A DNA stretch of 44,149 nucleotides, taken from Bacteroidota bacterium (GTDB taxonomy: Bacteria; Bacteroidota; Ignavibacteria; UBA10030; UBA8401). How positions within the stretch are numbered: position 1 is the first letter of the stretch; each line of letters starts with the position of its first letter. Shown in pieces: positions 36,479 to 43,934 of the stretch. The DNA lies in assembly GCA_008933835.1 (NCBI GenBank), contig WBUG01000025.1:1-44149 (forward strand). Reading direction: 5' to 3'. The position numbers were made by a program, and so were the translations under genes. The notes below the pieces were generated by a model that searched no databases, was not told the DNA's origin, and worked only from the letters and a program-made list of their open reading frames with translations.

Positions 36479-37270
36479 ATGGAATTCGGTATCAAGGGGA
36501 AGGTCGCCCTGGTGACGGCCTCCAGTCAGGGGCTCGGCCGGGCGGCGGCGACGTCGCTGGCGAAGGAAGGGGCCTGCATCGCTCTCTGCGCGCGGGACAC
36601 GGAGGCCGTCCGAGCGGCGGCGGAGGAGATCGGCCGTGAGACTGGGGCGGAAACGGCGGCGTTCACGGCGGACGTTGCGGACGCCGAAGGTATCCGGCGG
36701 CTCATCGCCGGTGTGACGGAACGGTTCGGTCCGGTCCAGATCCTCGTGAACAACGCCGGTGGACCTCCGGCGGGACCCATCGACCGGCTGACGGACGAGG
36801 AGTGGGAGAAGGGATTCCATCTGACGATGATGAGCATGGTCCGTCTCACCCGCGCCGTCCTGCCGGGAATGAAGGAGCATCGGTGGGGCCGCGTCATCTC
36901 GCTCGTCTCGCTCGCCGCCAAACAGCCCATCGACGACCTGCTCATCTCCTCCACGCTCCGTCCCGGCATCCTCGGCCTCTCCAAGGTGCTCGCCACCCAG
37001 TACGGGCGCTACGGCGTCACCGTCAACACCGTCTGCCCGGGGTACGTCCTGACGAAACGGATGGAGGACCTCGGCCGGGTCCGTTCGAAGGAACGGAACA
37101 TCACGATGGAACAGTACCTCACCGAAAGTGCCGCCGCCATCCCGGCCGGACGCCTCGGTCGTCCGGAGGAGATCGGCGACGTCGTCGCCTTCCTCGCATC
37201 GGAACGGGCGTCGTTCATCAACGGCGCCAACCTGCTCGTGGACGGCGGCCAGGCCCGCGGCATCCACTGA
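36479..37270 (+). CDS. Short-chain dehydrogenase/reductase lacking the catalytic Tyr (BKR-like)
   Basis: 263 residues with AAAGGAAA upstream. Rossmann features: TASSQGLGRAAA (variant of TGxxxGxG), CARD, NNAGGPPAGP and the C-terminal NPCPGYV-type PCPG variant VCPGYVLTKRM. The usual active-site YxxxK is absent: after VISLVSLAAKQPI the sequence is SSTLRPGILGLSK, where Tyr and Lys are replaced by Thr and Pro/Gly positions. This pattern is known for a BKR-like subgroup whose members have an imperfect catalytic tetrad. So it is unlikely to be an ordinary FabG, although the fold and cofactor site seem kept. It shares a bidirectional hairpin with argH. Confidence 0.85.
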   Translation: MEFGIKGKVALVTASSQGLGRAAATSLAKEGACIALCARDTEAVRAAAEEIGRETGAETAAFTADVADAEGIRRLIAGVTERFGPVQILVNNAGGPPAGPIDRLTDEEWEKGFHLTMMSMVRLTRAVLPGMKEHRWGRVISLVSLAAKQPIDDLLISSTLRPGILGLSKVLATQYGRYGVTVNTVCPGYVLTKRMEDLGRVRSKERNITMEQYLTESAAAIPAGRLGRPEEIGDVVAFLASERASFINGANLLVDGGQARGIH

Positions 37271-37277
37271 AAACGAC

Positions 37278-37309
37278 GAACCCCCGGCGCCGTCCGGCAC
37301 CGGGGGTTC
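37278..37309. terminator. Hairpin between convergent SDR and argH genes
   Basis: GAACCCCCGG then GCC pairs with GGC then CCGGGGGTTC, with one C-A mismatch. There is no long T-run on +, and on - only TTCGTCGTTTT follows. Probable weak bidirectional terminator. Confidence 0.75.
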
Positions 37310-37332
37310 GCCCATCCCTCACTTCCCTCGGT

Positions 37333-38724
37333 TCATTTCCTCTGTTTCAACACCTTCGTCCAGTGCACGATCTGCCGCTTCACTTCCTGCGGCGCCGTGC
37401 TTCCCGAGGACCGTTTGTGCTCGATGGACCGGTGCGGGTCCAGCAGACCGTAGATGTCCTCCGCAATGCGGTGCGAGAAGTGGTGGAACTCGCGCAGCGT
37501 CAGGGAGGAGAGCGTCTTCCGGTGCTCCACGCAGTACGCCACGATCCGGCCGGTGACGGCGTGGGCGTCGCGGAAGGGGACGCCGTGCTGCACCAGGTAG
37601 TCCGCGATCTCGGTGGCGGTGAGGAAGTCGTTCTTGAGCTCCTCTTCGAACCGCTGCGTGTTGAAGGTGCTGTGCACGAGGACGTGGGTCATGATGAAGA
37701 CCGATTCGCGCGTGGTCGTGACCGCGTCGAACAGGGGCTGCTTGTCCTCCTGCATGTCGCGGTTGTACGCCAGCGGGAGCCCCTTCATGGTGGTCAGGAT
37801 GTTCATCAGGCTGCCGTACACCCGTCCCACCTTGCCGCGCACCAGCTCGGCCATGTCCGGGTTCTTCTTCTGCGGCATGATGCTGGAACCGGTGGTGTAG
37901 GCGTCGTCGATGCGGACGAAGTCGAACTCCTGCGACGACCAGAGCACCAGTTCCTCCGCCATGCGGCTCAGGTGCATCATCACCGTGGAACAGACCGCGA
38001 TGAACTCGACGAGGTGGTCTCGGTCGGACACGGCGTCGATGGAGTTCTCGATGACGCCGCCGAACCGGAGCTTCTTCGCCACGGCGGCCCGGTCGATGGG
38101 GAAGGAGGTGCCCGCCATCGCCGCCGCACCGAGCGGGGAGCGGTTCACCCGTTCATGGCAGTCCGTCAGGCGCTCGACGTCGCGGTCCAGCATCGAGACG
38201 TACGCCAGGAGGTGGTGCGAGAGGTAGACCGGCTGGGCGCGCTGCAGGTGCGTGTAGCCCGGCATGAGCGTGCCGAAGTTCTTCTCCGCCTTGTACAGCA
38301 ACACGCGCTGGAGCTGGGTGATGAGCCGGCGCAGTTCCTGGATGGCCGTGCGGAGGAAGAGCCGTTCGTCGAGCGCCACCTGGTCGTTCCGGCTGCGTCC
38401 GGTGTGCAGTTTGCCGCCGACCGCGCCCACCTTCTGGATGAGGCGCTGTTCGATGGCCATGTGGATGTCCTCCTTCTCCCACGAGAGGTCGAGCTTTCCG
38501 GAGGCGATCTCGCGCTCGATCCCCTTCAGCGCGGTTCGGATGCGGCGCGCCTCTTCGGAGGTGATGATGCGCTGCGCGGCGAGCATCTCCACATGGGCGA
38601 TGCTGCCGGCGATGTCCTCCTGGTACAGCGCCTTGTCCAGGTCGATGGAGGAGGAGAACCGGAGGGCGGCCTCCGACAGAGGGGCTTTGAATCGTCCCCC
38701 CCAGAGGGACGGGGTGTGTGACAT
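37333..38724 (-). CDS. argH: Argininosuccinate lyase
   Basis: 463 residues. It splits argininosuccinate to arginine and fumarate, the last step of arginine synthesis. Seen: HTGRSRNDQVALD, TLMPGYTHLQRAQP and the fumarase/lyase signature GSSIMPQKKNPDMAE. The start has a CAGGAG Shine-Dalgarno. It is the last gene of the ribosomal-protein strand but lies just behind a terminator, with no room for a promoter between the T-run and the start codon; expression must come by read-through or from inside rplI. No other arginine gene is in the window. Confidence 0.96.
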   Translation of the reverse strand: MSHTPSLWGGRFKAPLSEAALRFSSSIDLDKALYQEDIAGSIAHVEMLAAQRIITSEEARRIRTALKGIEREIASGKLDLSWEKEDIHMAIEQRLIQKVGAVGGKLHTGRSRNDQVALDERLFLRTAIQELRRLITQLQRVLLYKAEKNFGTLMPGYTHLQRAQPVYLSHHLLAYVSMLDRDVERLTDCHERVNRSPLGAAAMAGTSFPIDRAAVAKKLRFGGVIENSIDAVSDRDHLVEFIAVCSTVMMHLSRMAEELVLWSSQEFDFVRIDDAYTTGSSIMPQKKNPDMAELVRGKVGRVYGSLMNILTTMKGLPLAYNRDMQEDKQPLFDAVTTTRESVFIMTHVLVHSTFNTQRFEEELKNDFLTATEIADYLVQHGVPFRDAHAVTGRIVAYCVEHRKTLSSLTLREFHHFSHRIAEDIYGLLDPHRSIEHKRSSGSTAPQEVKRQIVHWTKVLKQRK

Positions 38725-38740
38725 GACGGCTCCTGACGGT

Positions 38741-38771
38741 AAAAAAAAACCTGACCGGGTCCGGTCAGGTT
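38741..38771 (-). terminator. Terminator or attenuator between rplI and argH
   Basis: On the minus strand AACCTGACCG, loop GACC, CGGTCAGGTT, then seven more T. It ends about 17 bases before the argH ATG. The left arm (CCTGAC) can also pair with GTCAGG of the argH Shine-Dalgarno region, so alternative foldings are possible. Confidence 0.85.
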
Positions 38772-38782
38772 GAATGCGATAC

Positions 38783-38809
38783 GGCGTCCCGGAACGGACC
38801 CGGGACGCC
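38783..38809 (-). other. Second hairpin directly after rplI
   Basis: Perfect 10-bp stem (GGCGTCCCGG with CCGGGACGCC) and seven-base loop, starting seven bases after the rplI stop. No T-run. It could protect the 3' end of the upstream mRNA or be part of a control region for argH. Confidence 0.7.
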
Positions 38810-38815
38810 GGCGGA

Positions 38816-39259
38816 TCATTCGCGGACGACCCAGACCTTGACCTTGGCGGCGACCTTCGAGTGCAGTTTCACGGGCACTTCGAAGATGCCGAGGGTCTTG
38901 ATCGGCTCCTCCAGTTCGACGATCTTCTTGTCGATGGTGAAGCCCTTCTCGGCGAGCGCGTCGGAGATCATCTGCGACGTGACGGCGCCGAACAGCTTGT
39001 CGTCTTCGCCCACCTTCATCGTGATGGTGAGGGAGGCGCTGGCGAGCTGGGCGGCGAGCTTCTCCGCCTCCTTTGCCGCCTTCTCCTCCTTACGGGCGAG
39101 GATCTTCTTCTCTTCCTCCAGCGCCTTCAGGTTCCCGGCCGTGGCGCGGTAGGCGATGGAGCGGGGGATGAGGAAGTTCCGGGCGTAGCCGTCCTTCACA
39201 TCGACGACGTCGCCGATGCTCCCCAGGTTGGTATAGTTCTGACGTAGGATGACTTTCAT
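38816..39259 (-). CDS. rplI: 50S ribosomal protein L9
   Basis: 147 residues, standard length. Seen: MKVILRQNYTNLGSIGDVVD and DGYARNFLIPRSIAYRAT, the conserved N-terminal rRNA-binding domain, then the long central helix (LEEEKKILARKEEKAAKEAE) and the C-terminal domain. It binds 23S rRNA at the L1 stalk base. It follows rpsR after 18 bases in the order rpsF-rpsR-rplI seen in many bacteria, without ssb. Confidence 0.97.
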   Translation of the reverse strand: MKVILRQNYTNLGSIGDVVDVKDGYARNFLIPRSIAYRATAGNLKALEEEKKILARKEEKAAKEAEKLAAQLASASLTITMKVGEDDKLFGAVTSQMISDALAEKGFTIDKKIVELEEPIKTLGIFEVPVKLHSKVAAKVKVWVVRE

Positions 39260-39277
39260 GATGATGGTCTCTTTCCC

Positions 39278-39616
39278 TTACTTGATGGCGTCGGAAACGT
39301 ACGGGAGCAGCGCCAGGTGCCGGGCGCGCTTGACGGCGGTGACCAGCATCCGCTGGTACCGGGCGCTGGTGCCGGTGATGCGCTTCGGAATGATCTTGCC
39401 CTGCTCGGTGACGAACTTGCGCAGCAGCTTCTCATCCTTGTAATCGATCCAGACGGTGCCCGCTTCGGTGAAACGGCAGACCCGTTTCTTGCGCTGCGCC
39501 ATGTCCTTCCGGTCGTGACCGTCCCGTCCGCGGAAACCGCCGCGCTGTCCGGGGCGTCCGCCCATGCGTCCTCCGCCGGGTCCTCCGGGACCCCGTGAGC
39601 CGAATCCTGTCCTCAT
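39278..39616 (-). CDS. rpsR: 30S ribosomal protein S18 with Gly/Arg-rich N-terminal extension
   Basis: 112 residues; the S18 core is residues ~42-112 ([42 protein letters not shown]). In front are ~38 residues rich in Gly, Arg and Pro, like an RGG box. The start at 39616 has a near-perfect AAAGGAGG five bases upstream, so the extension is real rather than a wrong start (next Met is at residue 39, MAQRKK). The start overlaps the rpsF stop by four bases. S18 binds S6 on the small subunit. Confidence 0.95.
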   Translation of the reverse strand: MRTGFGSRGPGGPGGGRMGGRPGQRGGFRGRDGHDRKDMAQRKKRVCRFTEAGTVWIDYKDEKLLRKFVTEQGKIIPKRITGTSARYQRMLVTAVKRARHLALLPYVSDAIK

Positions 39617-40011
39617 TTGGTGCCTCCTTTCGCGTCGGCCGCGGGTGCGGCGGCCGGCTGCTGCGGCGGCTCAGACCCGGGCATTTTGTGTCCGACCTCT
39701 TTGGCCTTCAGGGCCTTCTTGTCGAGTTCGATGGTCAGAAAACGGATGATGTTCTCGTTCAGGTGGTACTGCCGCTCGAGCTTGGCGATGACGTCGCCCG
39801 GCGCCTTGAACTCGTACAGCACGTAGAAGCCGTTGTTCTTCTTCTTGATGGCGTACGCGAGGCGGCGGCGGCCCCATTTCTCGACGGCGCGGACCTCCGC
39901 TCCGTTCTTCTGCAGGAAGTCCTTGATCTTCTCAACCTCGGCGTCGATCTGGACATCTTCCAGCGTCGCGTTGAGAATGATCACGGACTCGTAGATACGA
40001 GTGTGGATCAT
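39613..40011 (-). CDS. rpsF: 30S ribosomal protein S6 with C-terminal Pro/Ala-rich tail
   Basis: 132 residues from the ATG at 40011 (AAAGGAGC Shine-Dalgarno, five bases); a start at 40104 would add 31 unlikely residues. The core [17 protein letters not shown] and [20 protein letters not shown] are typical S6. The end carries ~28 extra residues ([16 protein letters not shown]), a low-complexity tail. The adjacent S18 has a low-complexity extension too, so both partners of the S6-S18 pair are extended. A perfect palindrome in the leader might be a S6:S18 regulatory hairpin. Confidence 0.96.
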   Translation of the reverse strand: MIHTRIYESVIILNATLEDVQIDAEVEKIKDFLQKNGAEVRAVEKWGRRRLAYAIKKKNNGFYVLYEFKAPGDVIAKLERQYHLNENIIRFLTIELDKKALKAKEVGHKMPGSEPPQQPAAAPAADAKGGTK

Positions 40012-40035
40012 TGAAGCTCCTTTGGACATAAGGCC

Positions 40036-40051
40036 CCATCCCGCGGGATGG
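40036..40051 (-). promoter_or_regulatory. Palindromic hairpin in the rpsF leader, candidate S6:S18 leader
   Basis: CCATCCCGCGGGATGG, a perfect 16-base palindrome, lies about 25 bases before the rpsF start. A second perfect stem (AGTTTTT, CCG or CGG loop, AAAAACT at 40069-40085) sits directly at the pth stop. A hairpin with a conserved CCG element is known to bind S6:S18 in many bacteria; whether this is one cannot be shown here. Confidence 0.4.
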
Positions 40052-40084
40052 AGCAGGGTTGTGTGGGAAGTTTTTCCGAAAAAC

Positions 40085-40687
40085 TCATGATGCGTCAGCA
40101 TCACTGAAAAACGCTCTGTTGTACAGGCTCATGGCCCGTGCGATACCGTCGGTCTGCCAGCACCGCAGCGCATCGGCGGCATGGCCGGCGAGACGCGGCA
40201 GCGACCGTTCCTCGTCCGCGGTGAAGGGGGAGAGAACGTACTCCGCCATCGCCTCGTGCGTATGCATCGCCGGTATCTCCGGGCCAGCAACGCCCGCCCG
40301 GAGGCGGTGGACCTCGCCGGTCCCCAGCGTGTCGATGACCGACGCGATGCCGTTGTGTCCGCCGTCGCTGCCGTGCGCCCTCATCCGCAGCGTCCCGAAC
40401 GGGAGCTGGAAATCGTCATAGACGATGATGAGGCCGTCCGGTTCGACCGGAAACCGGTCGACGAGTTCGAGCACCGCCCGGCCGCTCAGGTTCATGTACG
40501 TCCGGGGGAGTGCGACGACAACCTCCGGAGCGTCGGAAAGGGGAAGGAGCAGGTCCGAGGACCCGATCCGCTCCCGCCGTACCGCTCCGGCGGACCGTGC
40601 GAAGGCTTCGGCGATGCGGAACCCGATGTTATGCCGCGTCCGCTCGTAGCGGGCGCCGGGATTCCCAAGGCCGACGATGCATTTCAT
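40085..40687 (-). CDS. pth: Peptidyl-tRNA hydrolase
   Basis: 200 residues. It frees tRNA from peptidyl-tRNA released early by ribosomes. Seen: GLGNPGARYERTRHNIGF with the catalytic His, PRTYMNLSGRAV, the active-site DDFQLPFGTLRMR and GSDGGHNGI. In the usual place next to rplY, 36 bases downstream of it. A short hairpin follows its stop, then rpsF, so the genes probably share a transcript. Confidence 0.95.
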   Translation of the reverse strand: MKCIVGLGNPGARYERTRHNIGFRIAEAFARSAGAVRRERIGSSDLLLPLSDAPEVVVALPRTYMNLSGRAVLELVDRFPVEPDGLIIVYDDFQLPFGTLRMRAHGSDGGHNGIASVIDTLGTGEVHRLRAGVAGPEIPAMHTHEAMAEYVLSPFTADEERSLPRLAGHAADALRCWQTDGIARAMSLYNRAFFSDADAS

Positions 40688-40723
40688 GGAACGACCGCCG
40701 TGTCAAAGAACGGATGAGAACGC

Positions 40724-41410
40724 TTACTTCTTGGCCGGGGCCTTGGCGGCCTCTTCGCCCTCGGCAGGTTTCTTGCCCTTGGCGATGACCTCCGGCTCGG
40801 CCGGAGCCGCGGCGGCAGCGCCCGCTTCGGGGGCGGCGCCGGCGGCGGGGGTCTCTTCCTTCACCACGGTCGGCGGCACCACCGCCACCACCGTGCTCGC
40901 CTCGTTGTCGATGACCCGGGCGTTCTGCAGCACGATGTCGCGCACGTGGATGGAGTCGTTCATCTTCAGATTGGTCACGTCGAGTTCGATGTGCTCCGGG
41001 ATGAACTTCGGCAGACAGGCCACCCGCACCTTGTGCATGATGAACTGCACCGTGCCGCCGTCCTTCACGCCGATCGGCGAACCCTTGAGGAGCACCGGCA
41101 CCTGTACCGTCAGCTCTTCGTTCTCCTTCACGCCGAGCAGGTCGAAGTGGATCGGCCGGTCGGTGATGGGGTCGAACTGCACGTCGCGCAGGATGCAGGT
41201 CTTGCGCACGCCGTTGTCGAGCTGGAGGTCGACGAGGTGCGCGTCGGACGTGTAGACGAGCGGTTTCAGCGCCAGCGGCGTCACGGTGATGTTGATGGGC
41301 TCTTCGCCGCGCGAATAGTACACGCCGGGGATCTTCCCCTCGTACCGCAGGCGGTGCGCCTGCTTCCCGACCGCCGTGCGGACTTGGGCCGATAACACTA
41401 CTTCAGACAT
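40724..41410 (-). CDS. rplY: 50S ribosomal protein L25 (Ctc form)
   Basis: 228 residues. N-terminal L25 domain (MSEVVLSAQVRTAVGKQAHR, 5S rRNA binding, ~1-95) plus the TL5/Ctc C-terminal beta domain (~100-185) and an Ala/Pro/Glu/Lys-rich tail of ~40 residues. GAGGAG Shine-Dalgarno ten bases upstream. Ctc proteins are linked to general stress and ribosome stability in other bacteria. Located between prs and pth as in many genomes. Confidence 0.95.
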   Translation of the reverse strand: MSEVVLSAQVRTAVGKQAHRLRYEGKIPGVYYSRGEEPINITVTPLALKPLVYTSDAHLVDLQLDNGVRKTCILRDVQFDPITDRPIHFDLLGVKENEELTVQVPVLLKGSPIGVKDGGTVQFIMHKVRVACLPKFIPEHIELDVTNLKMNDSIHVRDIVLQNARVIDNEASTVVAVVPPTVVKEETPAAGAAPEAGAAAAAPAEPEVIAKGKKPAEGEEAAKAPAKK

Positions 41411-41446
41411 GGTGATTTCTCCTCGATGAAAAGATAGATGATAGTA

Positions 41447-42397
41447 CTATTCTTTTTCCTTGTCCTTGTCGACGTCGAACAGCGAACTGATGGACTTGTT
41501 GTGGAAGCAACGCTCGATGGCCTCCGAGAAGACCTGCGACACCGACATCACCTCGATCTTCGGCGTCTCCACCTTCAGCGGGATGGTGTCGCAGACGAGC
41601 ACCTTCTCCACCTCGCTCGCATTGATGCGCTCGAGCGCCTTGCCCGAGAGGAGGGGATGGGTGCAGGCGCCGTACACCGCCTTCGCGCCCGCCTTCTTCA
41701 GTTCCGTCACCGCACTGGTGAAGGTCCCCGCCGTGTCGATGAGGTCGTCCACGATCAGCACGTTCCGTCCCTTCACTTCGCCGACGATGTTCATCTCGTC
41801 GACCACGTTCGCCGCCGCGCGGCGCTTGTCGATGAGCACCAGGTCGGCGTCGAGTCGCTTGGCGTACGCCCGCGCCATCTTGATGCCGCCGACGTCCGGC
41901 GACACCACCGTCAGGTCCGGGATGCGCTGCCGCCGCAGGTGGTCGATGAACACCACCGACGAGTAGAGGTGGTCCACCGGAATGTCGAAGAAACCCTGGA
42001 TCTGCGGCGCGTGCAGGTCCATGCAGATGATGCGGTCGCAACCCGACGTCGTCAGGAGGTTCGCGATCATCTTGGCGGTGATGGCCACCCGCGGCTGGTC
42101 CTTCCGGTCCTGCCGGGCGTATCCGAAGTACGGGATGACCGCCGTGACCCGCCGCGCCGACGCCCGTTTCGCGGCGTCGATGGTGATGAGCAGCTCCAGC
42201 AGGTTCTCGGCCGGCGGGGTGGTGGACTGGATGATGAACACATCCGCCCCCCGCACGTTGTCGATGAACTTCACCCACAGTTCCCCGTCACTAAAGTTCC
42301 GGATGTCGAGCTTTCCGAGCGGTTCCCCGAGATGGTGCGTGATCTTTTCGGCCAATGGACGGTTCGAGCGTCCGGAAAAAATCTTCAGTTGCGCCAT
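41447..42397 (-). CDS. prs: Ribose-phosphate pyrophosphokinase (PRPP synthase)
   Basis: 316 residues from the ATG at 42397 (GGGAGA upstream); an in-frame start at 42472 would overlap the promoter and is rejected. It makes PRPP from ribose 5-phosphate and ATP for nucleotide, histidine and tryptophan synthesis. Seen: FSGRSNRPLAEKI, FGYARQDRKDQPRVAIT, the catalytic flexible region and the PRPP-binding loop VLIVDDLIDTAGTFTSA. It is first in the minus-strand operon prs-rplY-pth-rpsF-rpsR-rplI. Confidence 0.96.
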   Translation of the reverse strand: MAQLKIFSGRSNRPLAEKITHHLGEPLGKLDIRNFSDGELWVKFIDNVRGADVFIIQSTTPPAENLLELLITIDAAKRASARRVTAVIPYFGYARQDRKDQPRVAITAKMIANLLTTSGCDRIICMDLHAPQIQGFFDIPVDHLYSSVVFIDHLRRQRIPDLTVVSPDVGGIKMARAYAKRLDADLVLIDKRRAAANVVDEMNIVGEVKGRNVLIVDDLIDTAGTFTSAVTELKKAGAKAVYGACTHPLLSGKALERINASEVEKVLVCDTIPLKVETPKIEVMSVSQVFSEAIERCFHNKSISSLFDVDKDKEKE

Positions 42398-42443
42398 GCG
42401 ATCGGTCTCCCGAAAGATCGGTGGGTGTCTGCCTGAGACAATA

Positions 42444-42472
42444 AAAATAGCGAAAAAACGGCACGGAGTCAA
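42444..42472 (-). promoter_or_regulatory. Promoter of the prs-rplY-pth-rpsF-rpsR-rplI operon
   Basis: On the minus strand TTGACT, 17 bases, TATTTT. It lies about 45 bases upstream of the prs start codon and is divergent to the bioY promoter 35 bases away. Confidence 0.85.
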
Positions 42473-42506
42473 CGAAATTCACACCGTTCCGTAGCGAACC
42501 GGACCG

Positions 42507-42535
42507 TTGACATTCGGGCAATGTTTGCCTATTAT
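42507..42535 (+). promoter_or_regulatory. bioY promoter with dyad in its spacer
   Basis: TTGACA (42507-42512), 17 bases, TATTAT (42530-42535). Within the spacer GGCAA (42517-42521), TGT, TTGCC (42525-42529) is a perfect dyad: a possible operator position. Confidence 0.85.
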
Positions 42536-42639
42536 TGTGCGGAGATTTTCAACGGCCGGGGGTACGGAACGCGCCAACGCGGACCGTCAGGCCGTATTTC
42601 ACACCTGAAACGACACCGCGAACGGGAGGATCCTCACTG

Positions 42640-43212
42640 ATGGAAGCAACACACAAAAGTATCGTCATGGACACAACCGAACAGTCCTCCGCCGCCGCCC
42701 AGGCGGGATGGATCTCCCTCTTCGCCGCATTGACCGCCCTCGGCGCCCAGGTGGAGATTCCGAACTCGCCCGTTCCGTTCACCCTCCAGACCTTCTTCGT
42801 GCTCCTGTCGGGGGCGTTCCTCGGAACACGGAACGGCTTCATCGCCCAGGGGCTCTATCTTGCGGTCGGTGCGCTCGGACTGCCGGTCTTCTCCGGCGCG
42901 TCGTTCGGACTCGCGCGCATCCTCGGATTCACCGGCGGGTACCTGCTGAGCTTCCCCGTCGCCGCCGCGCTGGTCGGATATCTGGTCAGCCTCCGCCGCG
43001 GATACCTGTGGACGCTCGGTGCGATGTTCGCCGCGCTGCTCGTCATCTTCTCCGTCGGGACGCTGTACCTCTACGCCGTCTCCGCGTACACCTTCCCGCA
43101 GGCGTTCGGCGCCGGATTCCTCATCTTCTCCTGGTGGGACATCCTCAAGCTCGCCGGGGCCGCCGCCATCTACAACGAATTGTCCAAGCGCTTCCGTACG
43201 CTGCCGCGCTGA
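42640..43212 (+). CDS. bioY: BioY-family biotin transporter
   Basis: 190 residues from ATG 42640 (GGGAGGA nine bases upstream); a start at 42535 would overlap the promoter -10. Six membrane helices. Seen: AQVEIPNSPVPFTLQTFFVLL, the conserved BioY motif, and GAFLGTRNGFIAQGLYLAVGALGLPVF. It is the substrate-binding subunit that brings biotin into the cell, usually with the energy-coupling ECF module. No ecfA/T gene is in the window, so it may use a shared ECF module or act alone. The leader is ~100 bases with no clear riboswitch. Confidence 0.9.
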   Translation: MEATHKSIVMDTTEQSSAAAQAGWISLFAALTALGAQVEIPNSPVPFTLQTFFVLLSGAFLGTRNGFIAQGLYLAVGALGLPVFSGASFGLARILGFTGGYLLSFPVAAALVGYLVSLRRGYLWTLGAMFAALLVIFSVGTLYLYAVSAYTFPQAFGAGFLIFSWWDILKLAGAAAIYNELSKRFRTLPR

Positions 43213-43231
43213 CCTCCGGTCACCGTCCTTC

Positions 43232-43265
43232 AGAGGCCTCTCCCGACGGAGAGGCCTCTTCATTT
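43232..43265 (+). terminator. Terminator of bioY
   Basis: Perfect 12-bp stem AGAGGCCTCTCC / GGAGAGGCCTCT (43232-43243 with 43248-43259), loop CGAC, then TCATTTTT. On the minus strand it follows the exonuclease gene, but without a T-run. Confidence 0.9.
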
Positions 43266-43934
43266 TTAAAACGAAAGAAGGTCGTGCCAGCGGCGGTACA
43301 GTTCCGCGGTGGCGAGCACGTCGCCGTAGCAGTACTCGGCGATGTCGCGGAACCGTTTCCCGTCGAACAGCGCCCGCATGTCCAGCCCCGTGATCCCTTT
43401 CGACTTCGGGCTCTCGATGCCGAACGACCGGCAGTAGAAGTCCAGACTGAACCGCCGCGCCGCGAGATAGAACGTGAGCTGCTCCAGCAGGTCGCAGTGC
43501 GTCTCATGGTCGTACCGGTACGGCATGAGGTTGCGCGTGGCCCGGACGCCGAGCAGCGCCGAGCGCAGCAGCAGGAAGGGACAGTCGAACCCCCGTCCGT
43601 TGAAGGTGATGAACTGGTCGTACCGTGTGACGACGGACCAGAACAGCGAGAGCATCTCCGGTTCGGTGGCCGAGACGTACTCGCACGTTCCGTCCGGCGA
43701 GACGTACCGGTCCGGCGCGTCGGAACGGAAGAACACTTTGCCGCGGCGGGAATCGGGATTATGGAGGGCGATGCAGAGGGTCTGGGCGGTGAGGGCGTGG
43801 AGGTTGAGGTTCTTCTTCACCTCGTCGACCTTCTCGTCCGAGTCGGCGAAGCGGAGCAGGTAGGACTGCGTCGTCGCGTCGAACGACTCGAGCGGAAAGC
43901 CGAGCGTTTCGATGTCGAACACGATGCGGCTCAT
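43266..43934 (-). CDS. DEDDy-type 3'-5' exonuclease (PolB exonuclease-like)
   Basis: 222 residues. A ribonuclease H-like 3'-5' exonuclease: Asp7 and Glu9 in FDIETLG, Asp in FNGRGFDCPFLLLR, and YCYGD (Tyr four residues before Asp) near the end, the DEDDy quartet. Such stand-alone proteins degrade DNA or RNA ends. The exact substrate is unknown. Its start overlaps the stop of the upstream AI-2E family gene by four bases. Confidence 0.88.
   Translation of the reverse strand: MSRIVFDIETLGFPLESFDATTQSYLLRFADSDEKVDEVKKNLNLHALTAQTLCIALHNPDSRRGKVFFRSDAPDRYVSPDGTCEYVSATEPEMLSLFWSVVTRYDQFITFNGRGFDCPFLLLRSALLGVRATRNLMPYRYDHETHCDLLEQLTFYLAARRFSLDFYCRSFGIESPKSKGITGLDMRALFDGKRFRDIAEYCYGDVLATAELYRRWHDLLSF

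Noticed and set aside
42398-42472. Upstream start for prs
   Set aside because: The segment contains the promoter -10/-35 boxes; family start MAQLKIFSG is at 42397.
42535-42639. Upstream start for bioY
   Set aside because: It would begin on the -10 box; ATG 42640 has a Shine-Dalgarno and BioY length.
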